Shown one piece after another: positions 8,386 through 16,135 of a stretch of DNA of 48,021 nt. The notes under the pieces were generated by a model. It did not search any database and was not told the DNA's origin. It worked only from the letters and a program-made list of their open reading frames with translations. The position numbers and the translations under genes were made by a program. The stretch is from Verrucomicrobiota bacterium (GTDB lineage: Bacteria; Verrucomicrobiota; Verrucomicrobiia; Limisphaerales; UBA8199), in contig JAAYVL010000162.1 of NCBI GenBank assembly GCA_012517205.1, positions 1 through 48,021 of the forward strand. Reading direction: 5' to 3'. How positions within the stretch are numbered: the first letter of the stretch is position 1; the number at the start of each line of letters is the position of its first letter.

Positions 8386-9711
8386 ATGCGACCTGACAAT
8401 CAAGTGACCCGCCGCGAGTTTATTGCCTCCACTTCCATGTTGCTGGCCGCCAGCCAGCTCGGCATGGCGCAGACGACCAACCGTGAACCCGATGCCCTTG
8501 CGCTCGAGGGCGGCGTCAAGGCCGTCCCCCGGGCGCTGCCCCGGCCCAAGCGCTGGGGCGAGCCGGAGCTGCAGCAGCTCAGCGCCGCCGTCAAGCAGGA
8601 CTCCCTTTACTACTGGCGAAACCAGCAGACGCAGTTGTTCACGGAGCGATTCCAAGCCATTTACGGGCATAAATACGTGCAGCCCTGCTCCTCGGGCAGC
8701 GCGGCGCTGCATATCGCGGTGGCCGCCGCCGGCATTGCGCCCGGCGACGAGGTCATCACCTCGGGCATCACGGATATCGGAACCGTCATCGGCGTCCTCT
8801 TTCAACAAGCCGTGCCCGTCTTCGCCGACCTCGAACCGCAGACCGGCTGTCTCGACCCGGCGGACGTCGCGCGCAAAATCACCCCCCGCACGAAGGCCAT
8901 CATCACCGTGCATCTTGCCGGCAACCCGAGCCGCCTGGCCGAGTTGAAAGAGATCGCCGATCAACACAAGCTGATCCTGATCGAAGACTGCGCCCAGGCG
9001 TGGGGCGCGCGCTACCGCGGCCAGCCGATTTCCCGCGTGGGCCAGATCAGTTGCTTCTCGCTGCAGGATTCCAAGCATATCGGCTGCGGCGATGGCGGGG
9101 TGGTGACGACCAGCCACGAGCAATTCGGCCCGCTGCTGATCAAGTTCGGCGACAAGGGAACCAACCGGCTGAACCCCAAAGACTCCAGCACGGCGCTGGG
9201 CGCCAACTACCGCATCACGGAGCTGCAAATGGCGTTTGCGGCGGCCCAGATCACCCGGCTGGAAAACATCGCCGCGCAGCGCGCCAAACTGGGAAACCTG
9301 CTGACGGCGGAGCTGGCGGGCGTCCCCGGCATCCTGACGCATAAAGTCCACCCGGAGGACCGCTGCGTGTACTGGTTCTACCTGGCGCGCCTGGTGCCCG
9401 AGAAGCTGCGCTGCGACCGCGCGACCTTCGTCAAGGCGCTGGCGGCCGAGGGCGCTCCGTTCTCGGCGGGCTATATTTCGGTCCCGCTCTACGGCCTGCC
9501 GATGTTCCAGAACCACTCCTTTTTTGCCGGGCGCTGGCCGGCCAGGGAATGCGGCCTGACGCAAATGGATTATACCCGGGTGCGGTGCCCGGAAACCGAG
9601 GCGATCCTCAAGACGTGCGTCCGGTTCGGCGTGAACGAAGCCATGACCGAAGACGACATTCGCGCGGTCGCAAAAGCCGTCCGCAAGGTGGCGAAGCATT
9701 ACGCGGCCTGA
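8386..9711 (+). CDS. Tat-exported DegT/DnrJ/EryC1/StrS aminotransferase-fold protein
   Basis: A 441-residue PLP-dependent fold-type I protein of the DegT/DnrJ family, which normally transaminates keto-sugars in the cytoplasm. PLP-binding features: SSGSAALH (102-109), D201 in IEDCAQAWGA, and the Schiff-base lysine K230 in CFSLQDSKHIGCGDGG. Later motifs GANYRITELQMAFAAAQ and YWFYLARL are typical. The N-terminus is a twin-arginine signal, VTRREFIASTSMLLAASQLG (7-26), so the enzyme is predicted to fold with its cofactor and be exported. That location is unusual for this family. The start at 8386 is chosen because it places the RR motif at residues 9-10. The gene precedes an exported nucleoside hydrolase by 27 bp. 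The substrate is unknown. Confidence 0.85.
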   Translation: MRPDNQVTRREFIASTSMLLAASQLGMAQTTNREPDALALEGGVKAVPRALPRPKRWGEPELQQLSAAVKQDSLYYWRNQQTQLFTERFQAIYGHKYVQPCSSGSAALHIAVAAAGIAPGDEVITSGITDIGTVIGVLFQQAVPVFADLEPQTGCLDPADVARKITPRTKAIITVHLAGNPSRLAELKEIADQHKLILIEDCAQAWGARYRGQPISRVGQISCFSLQDSKHIGCGDGGVVTTSHEQFGPLLIKFGDKGTNRLNPKDSSTALGANYRITELQMAFAAAQITRLENIAAQRAKLGNLLTAELAGVPGILTHKVHPEDRCVYWFYLARLVPEKLRCDRATFVKALAAEGAPFSAGYISVPLYGLPMFQNHSFFAGRWPARECGLTQMDYTRVRCPETEAILKTCVRFGVNEAMTEDDIRAVAKAVRKVAKHYAA

Positions 9712-9738
9712 CCCCTTCCCCGCCCGACCCCTAACCTT

Positions 9739-10779
9739 ATGCACACCGCCTGCTCCCGTTTCCTTTCCGCCGCCGCCTTGTTCTGCGCCCTCGGCCTGGC
9801 CGGGCTGGGCGCTCCGCCCGGCGCCGCTCCCGCCGGGGCCGCGCCGGTGAAGCTTATCTTCGACACCGACATCGGCAATGACGTGGACGACGTGCTGGCG
9901 CTGTCGGTGATCCATGCGCTGCAGAGCCGCGGGGAGTGCGAGCTGCTCGCCGTCACGATCACCAAGCCCGACGAACTGGCCGGGCCGTTCGTGGACGCCG
10001 TGAACCGCTTTTACCGCCGGCCCGGCATCCCCATCGGCCATACCCGCGCCGCGCTCACCAACAGCCCCAGCAAGTTCCTCCCGCTGGCGGAGGTCAAAGA
10101 CGGCCGGAAACTGCGCTACCCGCGCCGCCTCAAACGCAGCTCGGACGCGCCGGAAGCCACGCAGCTCCTGCGCCGGGTCCTCAGCCGCCAGCCCGACCGC
10201 TCCGTCGTGCTCGTCCAGGTCGGCTACTTCTCCAACCTGGCCGCCCTGCTCGACACGCCGGGCGACGCGGCCTCGCCGCTGAACGGGCGCGACCTGGTGG
10301 CGCAAAAAGTCAAGCTGCTCTCGGTCATGGCCGGTTCCTTCCGAACCACCCATCACGACCGCGAATACAACGTCATCCAGGACCTGCCCGCGGCGAAGCG
10401 CCTCGTCCCGCGCTGGCCGACGCCGGTGATCTGGAGCGGATTCGAGATTGGGATCGCCGTGCCGTACCCGGCGGCAAGCATCGAGCGCGACTACCGCTAC
10501 ACGCCGCACCACCCCGCGGCGGAGGCCTACTATCGCTATAACCCGCCCCCGCATGAACGCCCCACCTGGGACCTGACCAGCGTGCTGTACGCCGTCCGGC
10601 CGGACCGCGGCTATTTCGACCTCTCGGCTCCCGGGCAGGTGACGGTGGAGGCAGACGGCTTCACCCGTTTCAACCCCACGCCGGGCGGGCGCGATCGCTA
10701 CCTGATCCTCACCCCGGCCCAGGCGGTGCGCGTCAAAGAAGCCCTCGTTCAGCTCGCCAGCCAGCCGCCGGATAAATAG
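9739..10779 (+). CDS. Exported nucleoside hydrolase-like protein
   Basis: A 346-residue protein with a signal peptide (residues 1-25, SRFLSAAALFCALGLAGLG) and the calcium-binding hallmark of inosine-uridine-preferring nucleoside hydrolases, FDTDIGNDVDDVLAL (41-55). Further features include VAQKVKLLSVMAGSF and VIWSGFEIG in the positions of the family's later substrate-binding motifs. Members hydrolyse the N-glycosidic bond of ribonucleosides to base and ribose; an exported version would scavenge nucleosides outside the cytoplasm. Exported homologues of this divergent type are common in Verrucomicrobiota and Bacteroidota and may act on other N-glycosides. It is 27 bp after the DegT-like gene and probably cotranscribed. 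Confidence 0.85.
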   Translation: MHTACSRFLSAAALFCALGLAGLGAPPGAAPAGAAPVKLIFDTDIGNDVDDVLALSVIHALQSRGECELLAVTITKPDELAGPFVDAVNRFYRRPGIPIGHTRAALTNSPSKFLPLAEVKDGRKLRYPRRLKRSSDAPEATQLLRRVLSRQPDRSVVLVQVGYFSNLAALLDTPGDAASPLNGRDLVAQKVKLLSVMAGSFRTTHHDREYNVIQDLPAAKRLVPRWPTPVIWSGFEIGIAVPYPAASIERDYRYTPHHPAAEAYYRYNPPPHERPTWDLTSVLYAVRPDRGYFDLSAPGQVTVEADGFTRFNPTPGGRDRYLILTPAQAVRVKEALVQLASQPPDK

Positions 10780-10962
10780 CCCCCGGTGCCGCCCCCGCTC
10801 CCGCACGAAAACTCCCGGCATGATCCAAATCAGACAGTCCCGAGGCGCGGGCCGGCCGCCCCGGCGAAGCCCCGCCCCCCGGCGAATGAATACGCCCCGC
10901 CCGGAACGAGTCAAATGCCTATGACCGGCCAGGCAATGAAGCCGGGCTGGCCCACGCAGGCA

Positions 10963-13377
10963 ATGAAGAACTGGATTTGCAGGAGACTTGATTGGGGACT
11001 GGCGATGGGCATGTTGCTGCTCGCGCTCGGATGCGTGCGGCCGGCGGCCAGCCAGGAGTCGCAGACAACCGTCATCCCCGCCCCCGACACCAACGCGACT
11101 GAGGCGCAAGCCTCCCTGGAACAGGGGGATGAACTGGCAAACGGCGACGAGGTGGCCGACCTCGCCGAGGCCGAGGCCACCCCGATCCCCGCGGACCGGC
11201 CCGCGCCCGCCGGCCTGAAGCTGAGCGCCCCTGCCGCCGAGGTCATCAAACTAGCGGAATCAGGCACGGAGGAAGGCGTGCTGCTGGCCTTCGTCACCAA
11301 CTCGAGTGCTCCCTTCAACCTGGGCGCCGATGAGATTATCTATATGAACGACATCGGCGTCTCGAGCGAGGTTGTGGCCGCCATGATTCAGCGGGATCAG
11401 GCGCTCGGCGGCGGCCCGGCCAGCGTCGAGCCGGCCCCAGCCGCGCCGGTCGCGGAGGAACCGGAGCTGTACGCGCCGCAGCCGGCCGAGTCCTCCGCCG
11501 TGGCGGAAGCCCCACCCGCCGCGCCGCCGCCGCCCGCCGAGACGGTCAGCTACCCGGTTTTTTACAATTCCCTGTCGCCGTATGGCACCTGGATAGACGT
11601 CGCCGGCTGGGGCCCGTGCTGGCGGCCGACCGTGGTCGTCGCCAACCCGGGCTGGCGTCCATACTGTGATGGCGGGCGCTGGATCTACAGCGATTGCGGG
11701 TGGTACTGGCTCTCGGATTACACCTGGGGTTGGGCGCCCTTCCATTACGGCCGCTGGTTCCGGCACCACCGCATGGGGTGGTGCTGGGCGCCGGACACGG
11801 TTTGGGGGCCATCCTGGGTATCCTGGCGGCACACGGCAACCCACTGCGGCTGGGCGCCGCTGCCTCCCGGAGCCTCGTTCACCTACGGACACGGGCTTGC
11901 CTATCGGGGCCGCACCGTCAGCAGCAGCTTTAGTTTTGGCCTGGGCGTCAGCTCCTTCACCTTTGTGGAAACAACCCACTTCCACTCCCGCCACCTGAAT
12001 CGGCATGTTCTGCCGCCGACGCATGCCCGCCACGTCTTTCACCAGGCGCCACCGTCCACGCCTATCGTGATGAACCACGGGCGCGTCATGAACCACGGGA
12101 TTCCCCCCGCGCGGATCACCCAGGCAACGCGCACGGAAATTCACACGGTCACCCTCCAGCCCACCCGCCATGCCCCGGGCCGAAACACTCGCGGGGAACG
12201 GCTCGATGGCAATCAACGGACGCTGGCGGTCTTTCGGCCCGAGTTTCCGGCGTCAACGGGAACCAGCCGCGGACCCGGCGCCCCCGCCCTCCGTAGCACC
12301 CCCCGCGAAGGCGGGTCTTTGCGGACGGGATTCCACGAAGGGAGCCGCGCGCCAGTGGCGGCTTCGGGCGCGCCGTCCGTGCTGCCGGAACGGAAACCGC
12401 CGTCCGTGCGGAGCTCTGCGCCCGCCGGGTCGAGCCTCTCCACTCCTTCCCCGATCGGAACGCCTCGCCCCGACGCGTCCTTCACGCACTCCTCCAGTTC
12501 ACGAACGCTTCCCGCGCCAAACAGCGCCGCCCCGAGCCGGAATCCAGACCCCAAACCAGCCCCGCCGCTGAGTTCGTCCCCCGGGGATCGGCCCCTGCGG
12601 AATGTCCCCGCCAGCAGCGGCAGCACGGTCAGCCGGGAAGCTCCGCGCCCGGCCGCAACTTTTTCCGGCCGAAACGAATCCCGCCCGACCACGCCGGTGA
12701 TCCCGCCTGCTTCTTCCCTGAACCAGGCGGTGCGATCGCTGGCGGTCCCTTCGCAACGGGATCCCCTGCCGCACTCCGCGACAACCCCGCGGACGCCGCG
12801 CGTGACAACGTCGTCCGGGTCAACTTCCGCCCGTACCATTCCGCCTCCGTCTGCGCTGCGCTCCGGGGATTCACCGGCGCGGAGCACGCCGTCGCGGTCG
12901 GGGACTGTCCCCAGCTCCCCAACCCCAGCCCCGACGCGCCCCAGCACGCCAACGGTAACTGCGCCGCGCAGCACGCCGGCTCCGCCCCCCGCCATCGTCC
13001 GCAGCGCGCCCGCGCCGTCCTTCACGCCCGCCCCGGCTCGCCCGGCCTCTCCGCCGGCAACGCCTTTTACCGCACGGACCCCGTCAATGGAATCCCGTCC
13101 AACTCGCAGCACCCCGGCCCCAACCTTCACTCCACAGATGTCGCGTCCGGCTTCCCCGCCGGCAGCGGCCTCCGTTTCGCGCGCCCCGGCGACGGTATCC
13201 CGTCCAACCCAGAGTGCCCCGGCCCAGACCTTCACGCCTCAGCCAGCACGCTCATTTTCGCCGCCACCAACGTCCTCCGGCCAGCGGGCCCCGGCGGTGC
13301 AATCTCAGCCTTCCCGCCCGGCGTCTTCGTCGTCATCCTGGCAAAGCCCCTCTTCATCGGCCAGGCGGGGACGATAA
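10963..13377 (+). CDS. DUF6600 (YXWV) exported protein with long Pro/Ser/Thr-rich tail
   Basis: An 804-residue exported protein. Signal peptide MKNWICRRLDWGLAMGMLLL-ALGC (a weak lipobox). Residues about 85-150 match a helical module seen before DUF6600 domains (EVIKLAESGTEEGVLLAFVT, IYMNDIGVSSEVVAAMIQRD). About 198-305 is the Trp/Tyr/Cys-rich YXWV/DUF6600 core: LSPYGTWIDVAGWGPCWRPT, CGWYWLSDYTWGWAPFHYGR, WCWAPDTVWGPSWVSWRHTA. The remaining 500 residues are low-complexity, with three repeats of about 34 residues near 680-785 (S-PAPxFTPxxxRPxSPP). The frame is open to 10786, but the signal peptide sets the start at 10963. The function of the family is unknown; an envelope or surface role is inferred. 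Confidence 0.82.
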   Translation: MKNWICRRLDWGLAMGMLLLALGCVRPAASQESQTTVIPAPDTNATEAQASLEQGDELANGDEVADLAEAEATPIPADRPAPAGLKLSAPAAEVIKLAESGTEEGVLLAFVTNSSAPFNLGADEIIYMNDIGVSSEVVAAMIQRDQALGGGPASVEPAPAAPVAEEPELYAPQPAESSAVAEAPPAAPPPPAETVSYPVFYNSLSPYGTWIDVAGWGPCWRPTVVVANPGWRPYCDGGRWIYSDCGWYWLSDYTWGWAPFHYGRWFRHHRMGWCWAPDTVWGPSWVSWRHTATHCGWAPLPPGASFTYGHGLAYRGRTVSSSFSFGLGVSSFTFVETTHFHSRHLNRHVLPPTHARHVFHQAPPSTPIVMNHGRVMNHGIPPARITQATRTEIHTVTLQPTRHAPGRNTRGERLDGNQRTLAVFRPEFPASTGTSRGPGAPALRSTPREGGSLRTGFHEGSRAPVAASGAPSVLPERKPPSVRSSAPAGSSLSTPSPIGTPRPDASFTHSSSSRTLPAPNSAAPSRNPDPKPAPPLSSSPGDRPLRNVPASSGSTVSREAPRPAATFSGRNESRPTTPVIPPASSLNQAVRSLAVPSQRDPLPHSATTPRTPRVTTSSGSTSARTIPPPSALRSGDSPARSTPSRSGTVPSSPTPAPTRPSTPTVTAPRSTPAPPPAIVRSAPAPSFTPAPARPASPPATPFTARTPSMESRPTRSTPAPTFTPQMSRPASPPAAASVSRAPATVSRPTQSAPAQTFTPQPARSFSPPPTSSGQRAPAVQSQPSRPASSSSSWQSPSSSARRGR

Positions 13378-13415
13378 GAACCGGGCGCATTTCGCCACAA
13401 TCACCACGACCGAAC

Positions 13416-13432
13416 TGTGCCAAAATGGCACA
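13416..13432. promoter_or_regulatory. Operator-like palindrome TGTGCCA-AAA-TGGCACA
   Basis: Perfect 7-bp arms around a 3-bp centre, 39 bp after the DUF6600 gene stop. The preceding bases make ACTGTGCCA, shared with the sites at 13554 and 13941. It could be a binding site for a dimeric regulator or a short hairpin at the end of the upstream transcript. Confidence 0.4.
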
Positions 13433-13555
13433 CTGATTACCGGTTGCCGAAAACAGCCAAGCAACGCGGCGACCCTCGCTGAAAAGGGCACCCATTTAGG
13501 GCTGGATTGAAGCTCGCGCCTGCGAAAGCTCCCACCCCGAAACGGCGTCCCAAAC

Positions 13556-13572
13556 TGTCCAATTATTGGACA
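13556..13572. promoter_or_regulatory. Operator-like palindrome TGTCCAA-TTA-TTGGACA
   Basis: Perfect 7-bp arms around TTA, preceded by AC as in the two TGTGCCA palindromes, giving the shared left half ACTGT(G/C)C. It lies in the AT-richer part of the intergenic region, about 100 bp before nested palindrome copy 2. Confidence 0.35.
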
Positions 13573-13672
13573 CTTTCCCAGATACCAGCTTTGGCAACTC
13601 TATTTCGTCTCGCCTCAGCCTCCAAGTCACTTTAGTCCACTTTAGCCCGTAAATAGCTCAAAAATAGCTAAC

Positions 13673-13781
13673 AATACGCCGTGTACAAGGGGTGTACATC
13701 GGATGCTCATCGGATGATCATGGTATTTTCCGTTGTTCACCCGGTGAGCATCCGATGTACACCCCTTGTACACAGCGTATT
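13673..13781. repeat. Nested palindromic repeat, copy 2
   Basis: Second copy of the palindrome family. The copy-specific outer stem is AATACGC/GCGTATT (13673-13679 with 13775-13781). The core is TGTACAAGGGGTGTACA followed by TCGGATGCTCA. Compared with copies 1 and 3, AAGG has become ATCG and TGT has become TGA, and both changes occur on both arms so pairing is kept. The left arm has CGGATG and the right arm CGGGTG, as in the other copies, so all three lie in the same orientation. Confidence 0.85.
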
Positions 13782-13940
13782 AGGGCGGGGAAATCAGGGA
13801 GAATGGCTGGAAAAGATGGAGGGAATCGGGGATTCGTGGGTTGGGAGGTTTGGCGGCTGGGGAGGGAGAACCAGGGGCTGGTTTTCGTTTTTATGGGGTG
13901 CCGGGAGGGCAGGGCGATAGAGCCTTATGGCAGGAGCTGA

Positions 13941-13961
13941 ACTGTGCCAAATTGGCACAGT
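13941..13961. promoter_or_regulatory. Operator-like palindrome ACTGTGCCAA-A-TTGGCACAGT
   Basis: Perfect 10-bp arms around one base, 164 bp before the chosen ruvC start. It is the longest of three similar palindromes in this intergenic region. Its position upstream of ruvC-ruvA would suit a repressor operator, but no regulator gene is adjacent and it does not match the LexA boxes I know. Confidence 0.45.
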
Positions 13962-14124
13962 CGGGATGGGGTATAGAAAAGTTTGTTGGAGCCCGCGAAA
14001 CCCGGGGAGTTGTGGTTTGGCAAAGCCGGGTGGGAGTCAGGGTGCGGAGGATGGCCGCGAGGGAGGTTTGCGGAGAATGACGGCGTTCCTTTTGTGCTTT
14101 TGCCCCTCGACGGACAGTGGCAAT

Positions 14125-14739
14125 ATGGCGCGGATGGGCATTACCCCACAGCAGTTCCGGCAAATGCAGGAGCGCGTCGGCCGCCCCCGGCGCGCGGCCC
14201 GGGCTATGCCGGAGGGGATGGCGCCCGCGCGTGTCAAGGTTGGCCAGGTTATTCTGGGTTTGGATCCGTCGCTGCGCGGCACGGGTTATGGGGTTATCAA
14301 GCTGGCCCGGCCCTTTCCGCAGACGCTGGCGCAGGGCGTGATTGCCTGTCCGGCGAGTTGGGCGCGTTCCCGTTGTCTGGTGGAAATCGCGCAAACCTTG
14401 CGCGCGGTGTTGCGCCGGCATCCGCCCGCGGTATGCGCGGTCGAGGGATTGTTTTACGCGCAGAACTTGCGGACGGCGCTGATCATGGGGGAAGCCCGCG
14501 GCGCGGCGTTGGCGGTGGTGGCCGAGGCGGGGCTGGAGATTTACGAGTTGGCGCCGCGCAAGGTGAAGCAGGCCATCGTCGGTTATGGCGCGGCGCAGAA
14601 GCTGGCGGTGGCGAAGATGGTGCAACGGATGTTATGCCTGCCGGAAACGCCCGCGCCGGATGCGGCGGACGCGCTGGCGCTGGCACTGGCGCTGGCGGCG
14701 GCGCCGGCCGGCCGTTTTCAAGCCGCTCCCCGCGTATGA
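14125..14739 (+). CDS. ruvC: Crossover junction endodeoxyribonuclease RuvC
   Basis: A 204-residue Holliday junction resolvase. It cuts four-way junctions symmetrically in concert with RuvAB during recombination repair. The RNase H-like acidic residues are in place: D47 in ILGLDPSLRGTGYGVI, E107 in VCAVEGLFYAQN, and D179/D182 in APDAADALALAL. An N-terminal extension of about 40 residues (MARMGITPQQFRQMQERVG and following) precedes the usual start of the family. The frame is open upstream to 13927; ATG 14077, preceded by GGAG, is a possible longer start. The stop overlaps the ruvA start (ATGA), so the two proteins of one pathway are made from one transcript. No ruvB lies in this window. Confidence 0.93.
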   Translation: MARMGITPQQFRQMQERVGRPRRAARAMPEGMAPARVKVGQVILGLDPSLRGTGYGVIKLARPFPQTLAQGVIACPASWARSRCLVEIAQTLRAVLRRHPPAVCAVEGLFYAQNLRTALIMGEARGAALAVVAEAGLEIYELAPRKVKQAIVGYGAAQKLAVAKMVQRMLCLPETPAPDAADALALALALAAAPAGRFQAAPRV

Positions 14740-15341
14740 TTGCTTTTCTTCGAGGACAACTGATCGAGGCGCTGCCCACCCAGGTGACGGTCGAGGTCAA
14801 TGGCGTCGGTTACGAAGCGCTGATTCCGCTTTCCTCTTATGACCACCTGCCGGCGCCCGGCCAGGAGGTAAAGCTGCTGACGCACCTGGTGGTGCGCGAG
14901 GACGCGCATGTTCTCTATGGTTTCATGACCGCCGCCGAGCGCGAGCTGTTTCGCCTGCTGATCAACACCGTCAGCGGCATCGGCCCCAAGATCGCGCTCA
15001 ACGTGCTGAGCGGGATGAATCCCACGGCCTTCCGCGGCGCGGTGGCCAACGGGGACGTGAAGTCGCTGTCGCAGATTTCGGGGGTGGGCCGGAAGACGGC
15101 GGAGCGCATCGTGGTGGAGTTGAAGGACAAGATCGGCGCCGCCGGGGCCTGGGAGGCGGCCAGCGCCCAGCGCGCGCTCTCGCCGGCGGATCAGCGGGTC
15201 AACGATGCGGTGCTCGCCCTGATGGCACTGGGGTTCAAGCAAATCGAGGCGCACGATTCCGTCCGCAAGGCGCAGGCGGCGCTGGGCGCCCAGGCGACCG
15301 TCGAGGATCTCGTCCGGTCCTGCCTGAAAAAGGGAGCGTGA
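14736..15341 (+). CDS. ruvA: Holliday junction branch migration protein RuvA
   Basis: A 201-residue protein of usual length (E. coli 203). It binds Holliday junctions as a tetramer and loads the RuvB helicase. The N-terminal OB-fold begins MIAFLRGQLIEALPTQVTVE and includes NGVGYEALIPLSSY. The two helix-hairpin-helix motifs are at LINTVSGIGPKIALNVLSGM (about 72-91) and LSQISGVGRKTAERIVVELK (about 107-126). The C-terminal RuvB-contact domain is at about 150-201 (NDAVLALMALGFKQIEAHDS). It overlaps ruvC at its start and the acyltransferase gene at its end (TGATG), so all three are translationally coupled. Confidence 0.96.
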   Translation: MIAFLRGQLIEALPTQVTVEVNGVGYEALIPLSSYDHLPAPGQEVKLLTHLVVREDAHVLYGFMTAAERELFRLLINTVSGIGPKIALNVLSGMNPTAFRGAVANGDVKSLSQISGVGRKTAERIVVELKDKIGAAGAWEAASAQRALSPADQRVNDAVLALMALGFKQIEAHDSVRKAQAALGAQATVEDLVRSCLKKGA

Positions 15342-16075
15342 TGGTTGCGGCCAGCCGTGCATCCCCGCCGGTGAAGCCAGCGGGGGGAGGGCGCCGGCGC
15401 CGGAGCGGCGGCGTGGTGGTGCCGAATGCGCCGCGCTGGCATCAGCGGCTGGGGGCGTGGCTGATCTTTGCGCTGGTGCGCGCGGTTTCGGCGACGGTGC
15501 GCTACCGGCTGACGGATCGCTCCGCGTATTATGATCATGGCCCGGCCGGGCCGGCCATCTATTGCGTCTGGCATAATCGCCTGGCGCTGTGCCTGACGTC
15601 TTATTACCGCTACGTGAAGCCGCGCAGCCGCGCGCCGGGGCTGGCCGCGCTGGTCAGCGCCAGCCGGGACGGCGCGTTGCTGGCCGCCATTCTCGAGTGC
15701 TTCGGCGTGCAGCCGGTGCGAGGGTCTTCCAGCCGCCGCGGGCCGCAAGCCCTCCTGGAACTTTCCGGCTGGGCCGAGCGCGGCTACGACCTGGCCATCA
15801 CGCCCGATGGGCCGCGCGGGCCGCGTTATGTTGTGCAGGAGGGGGTGATCGGGTTGGCGCAGGTCACCGGCCTGCCGATCGTGCCGGCCTCCTATCGCCT
15901 GGGCTGGAAGGTCCGGCTCCGGAGCTGGGACGGCTTTCAGGTTCCCCTGCCGTTCTCGCGCTGCGACGTGGTGACCGGTGCGTTGGTGTGCGTGCCGCGC
16001 GACGCTGCGGAGGCGGAGCGCGAGGCGCTGCGGCAGGGGCTTGAGCGGACGCTGCGGGAGCTGGGGGGGGATTGA
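15341..16075 (+). CDS. DUF374 lysophospholipid acyltransferase family protein
   Basis: A 244-residue protein of the DUF374 family, relatives of the LpxL/PlsC acyltransferases. After a basic N-terminus (RRRRSG) there is a hydrophobic segment at about 38-55 (LGAWLIFALVRAVSATVRYR). The family blocks are visible: AIYCVWHNRLALCLTSYY (the WHN histidine replaces the usual HX4D start), ALVSASRDGALLAAILECFG, VRGSSSRRGPQALLEL, and LAITPDGPRGPRYVVQEGVI. Such proteins probably acylate a lipid A or other glycolipid precursor at the inner membrane. The ATG at 15341 overlaps the ruvA stop; a GTG at 15338 is an alternative. Coupling with ruvCA looks like operon sharing, not a common pathway. Confidence 0.85.
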   Translation: MVAASRASPPVKPAGGGRRRRSGGVVVPNAPRWHQRLGAWLIFALVRAVSATVRYRLTDRSAYYDHGPAGPAIYCVWHNRLALCLTSYYRYVKPRSRAPGLAALVSASRDGALLAAILECFGVQPVRGSSSRRGPQALLELSGWAERGYDLAITPDGPRGPRYVVQEGVIGLAQVTGLPIVPASYRLGWKVRLRSWDGFQVPLPFSRCDVVTGALVCVPRDAAEAEREALRQGLERTLRELGGD

Positions 16076-16135
16076 GCGGCGGGGCCGGCCCGGGGCGGAT
16101 GTTTCCGCCGCCGTCCGCGCCGGGGCATGGCTGGC

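Larger units (their letters stand above)
13378..14124. other. Intergenic region before ruvC, palindrome-rich
   Basis: About 750 bp with no gene I can support, noticeably more AT-rich than its surroundings between 13540 and 13780. It contains three short palindromes (13416, 13556, 13941) and nested palindrome copy 2 (13673-13781). Several frames are open across it, but they run through the palindrome arms and resemble no known protein. Confidence 0.7.

Noticed and set aside
8158-11109. 983-codon open frame on the minus strand
   Set aside because: It runs antisense to the DegT-like and nucleoside hydrolase genes, which carry clear motifs. Its translation is Arg/Gly/His-rich with no domain, as expected for high-GC antisense frames.
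12213-13235. 340-codon minus-strand open frame in the DUF6600 tail
   Set aside because: A by-product of the Pro/Ser/Thr codon use of the sense strand; glycine-rich low-complexity translation.
13416-13460. Sigma-54 promoter suggested by TGGCAC and a later TTGC
   Set aside because: The GG and GC elements are too far apart for the fixed -24/-12 spacing.
13681-13940. Two small plus-strand frames through nested palindrome copy 2
   Set aside because: Their Cys/His-rich translation comes from the palindrome arms read in two frames. The same happens in copies 1 and 3 without conserved start, stop or frame.
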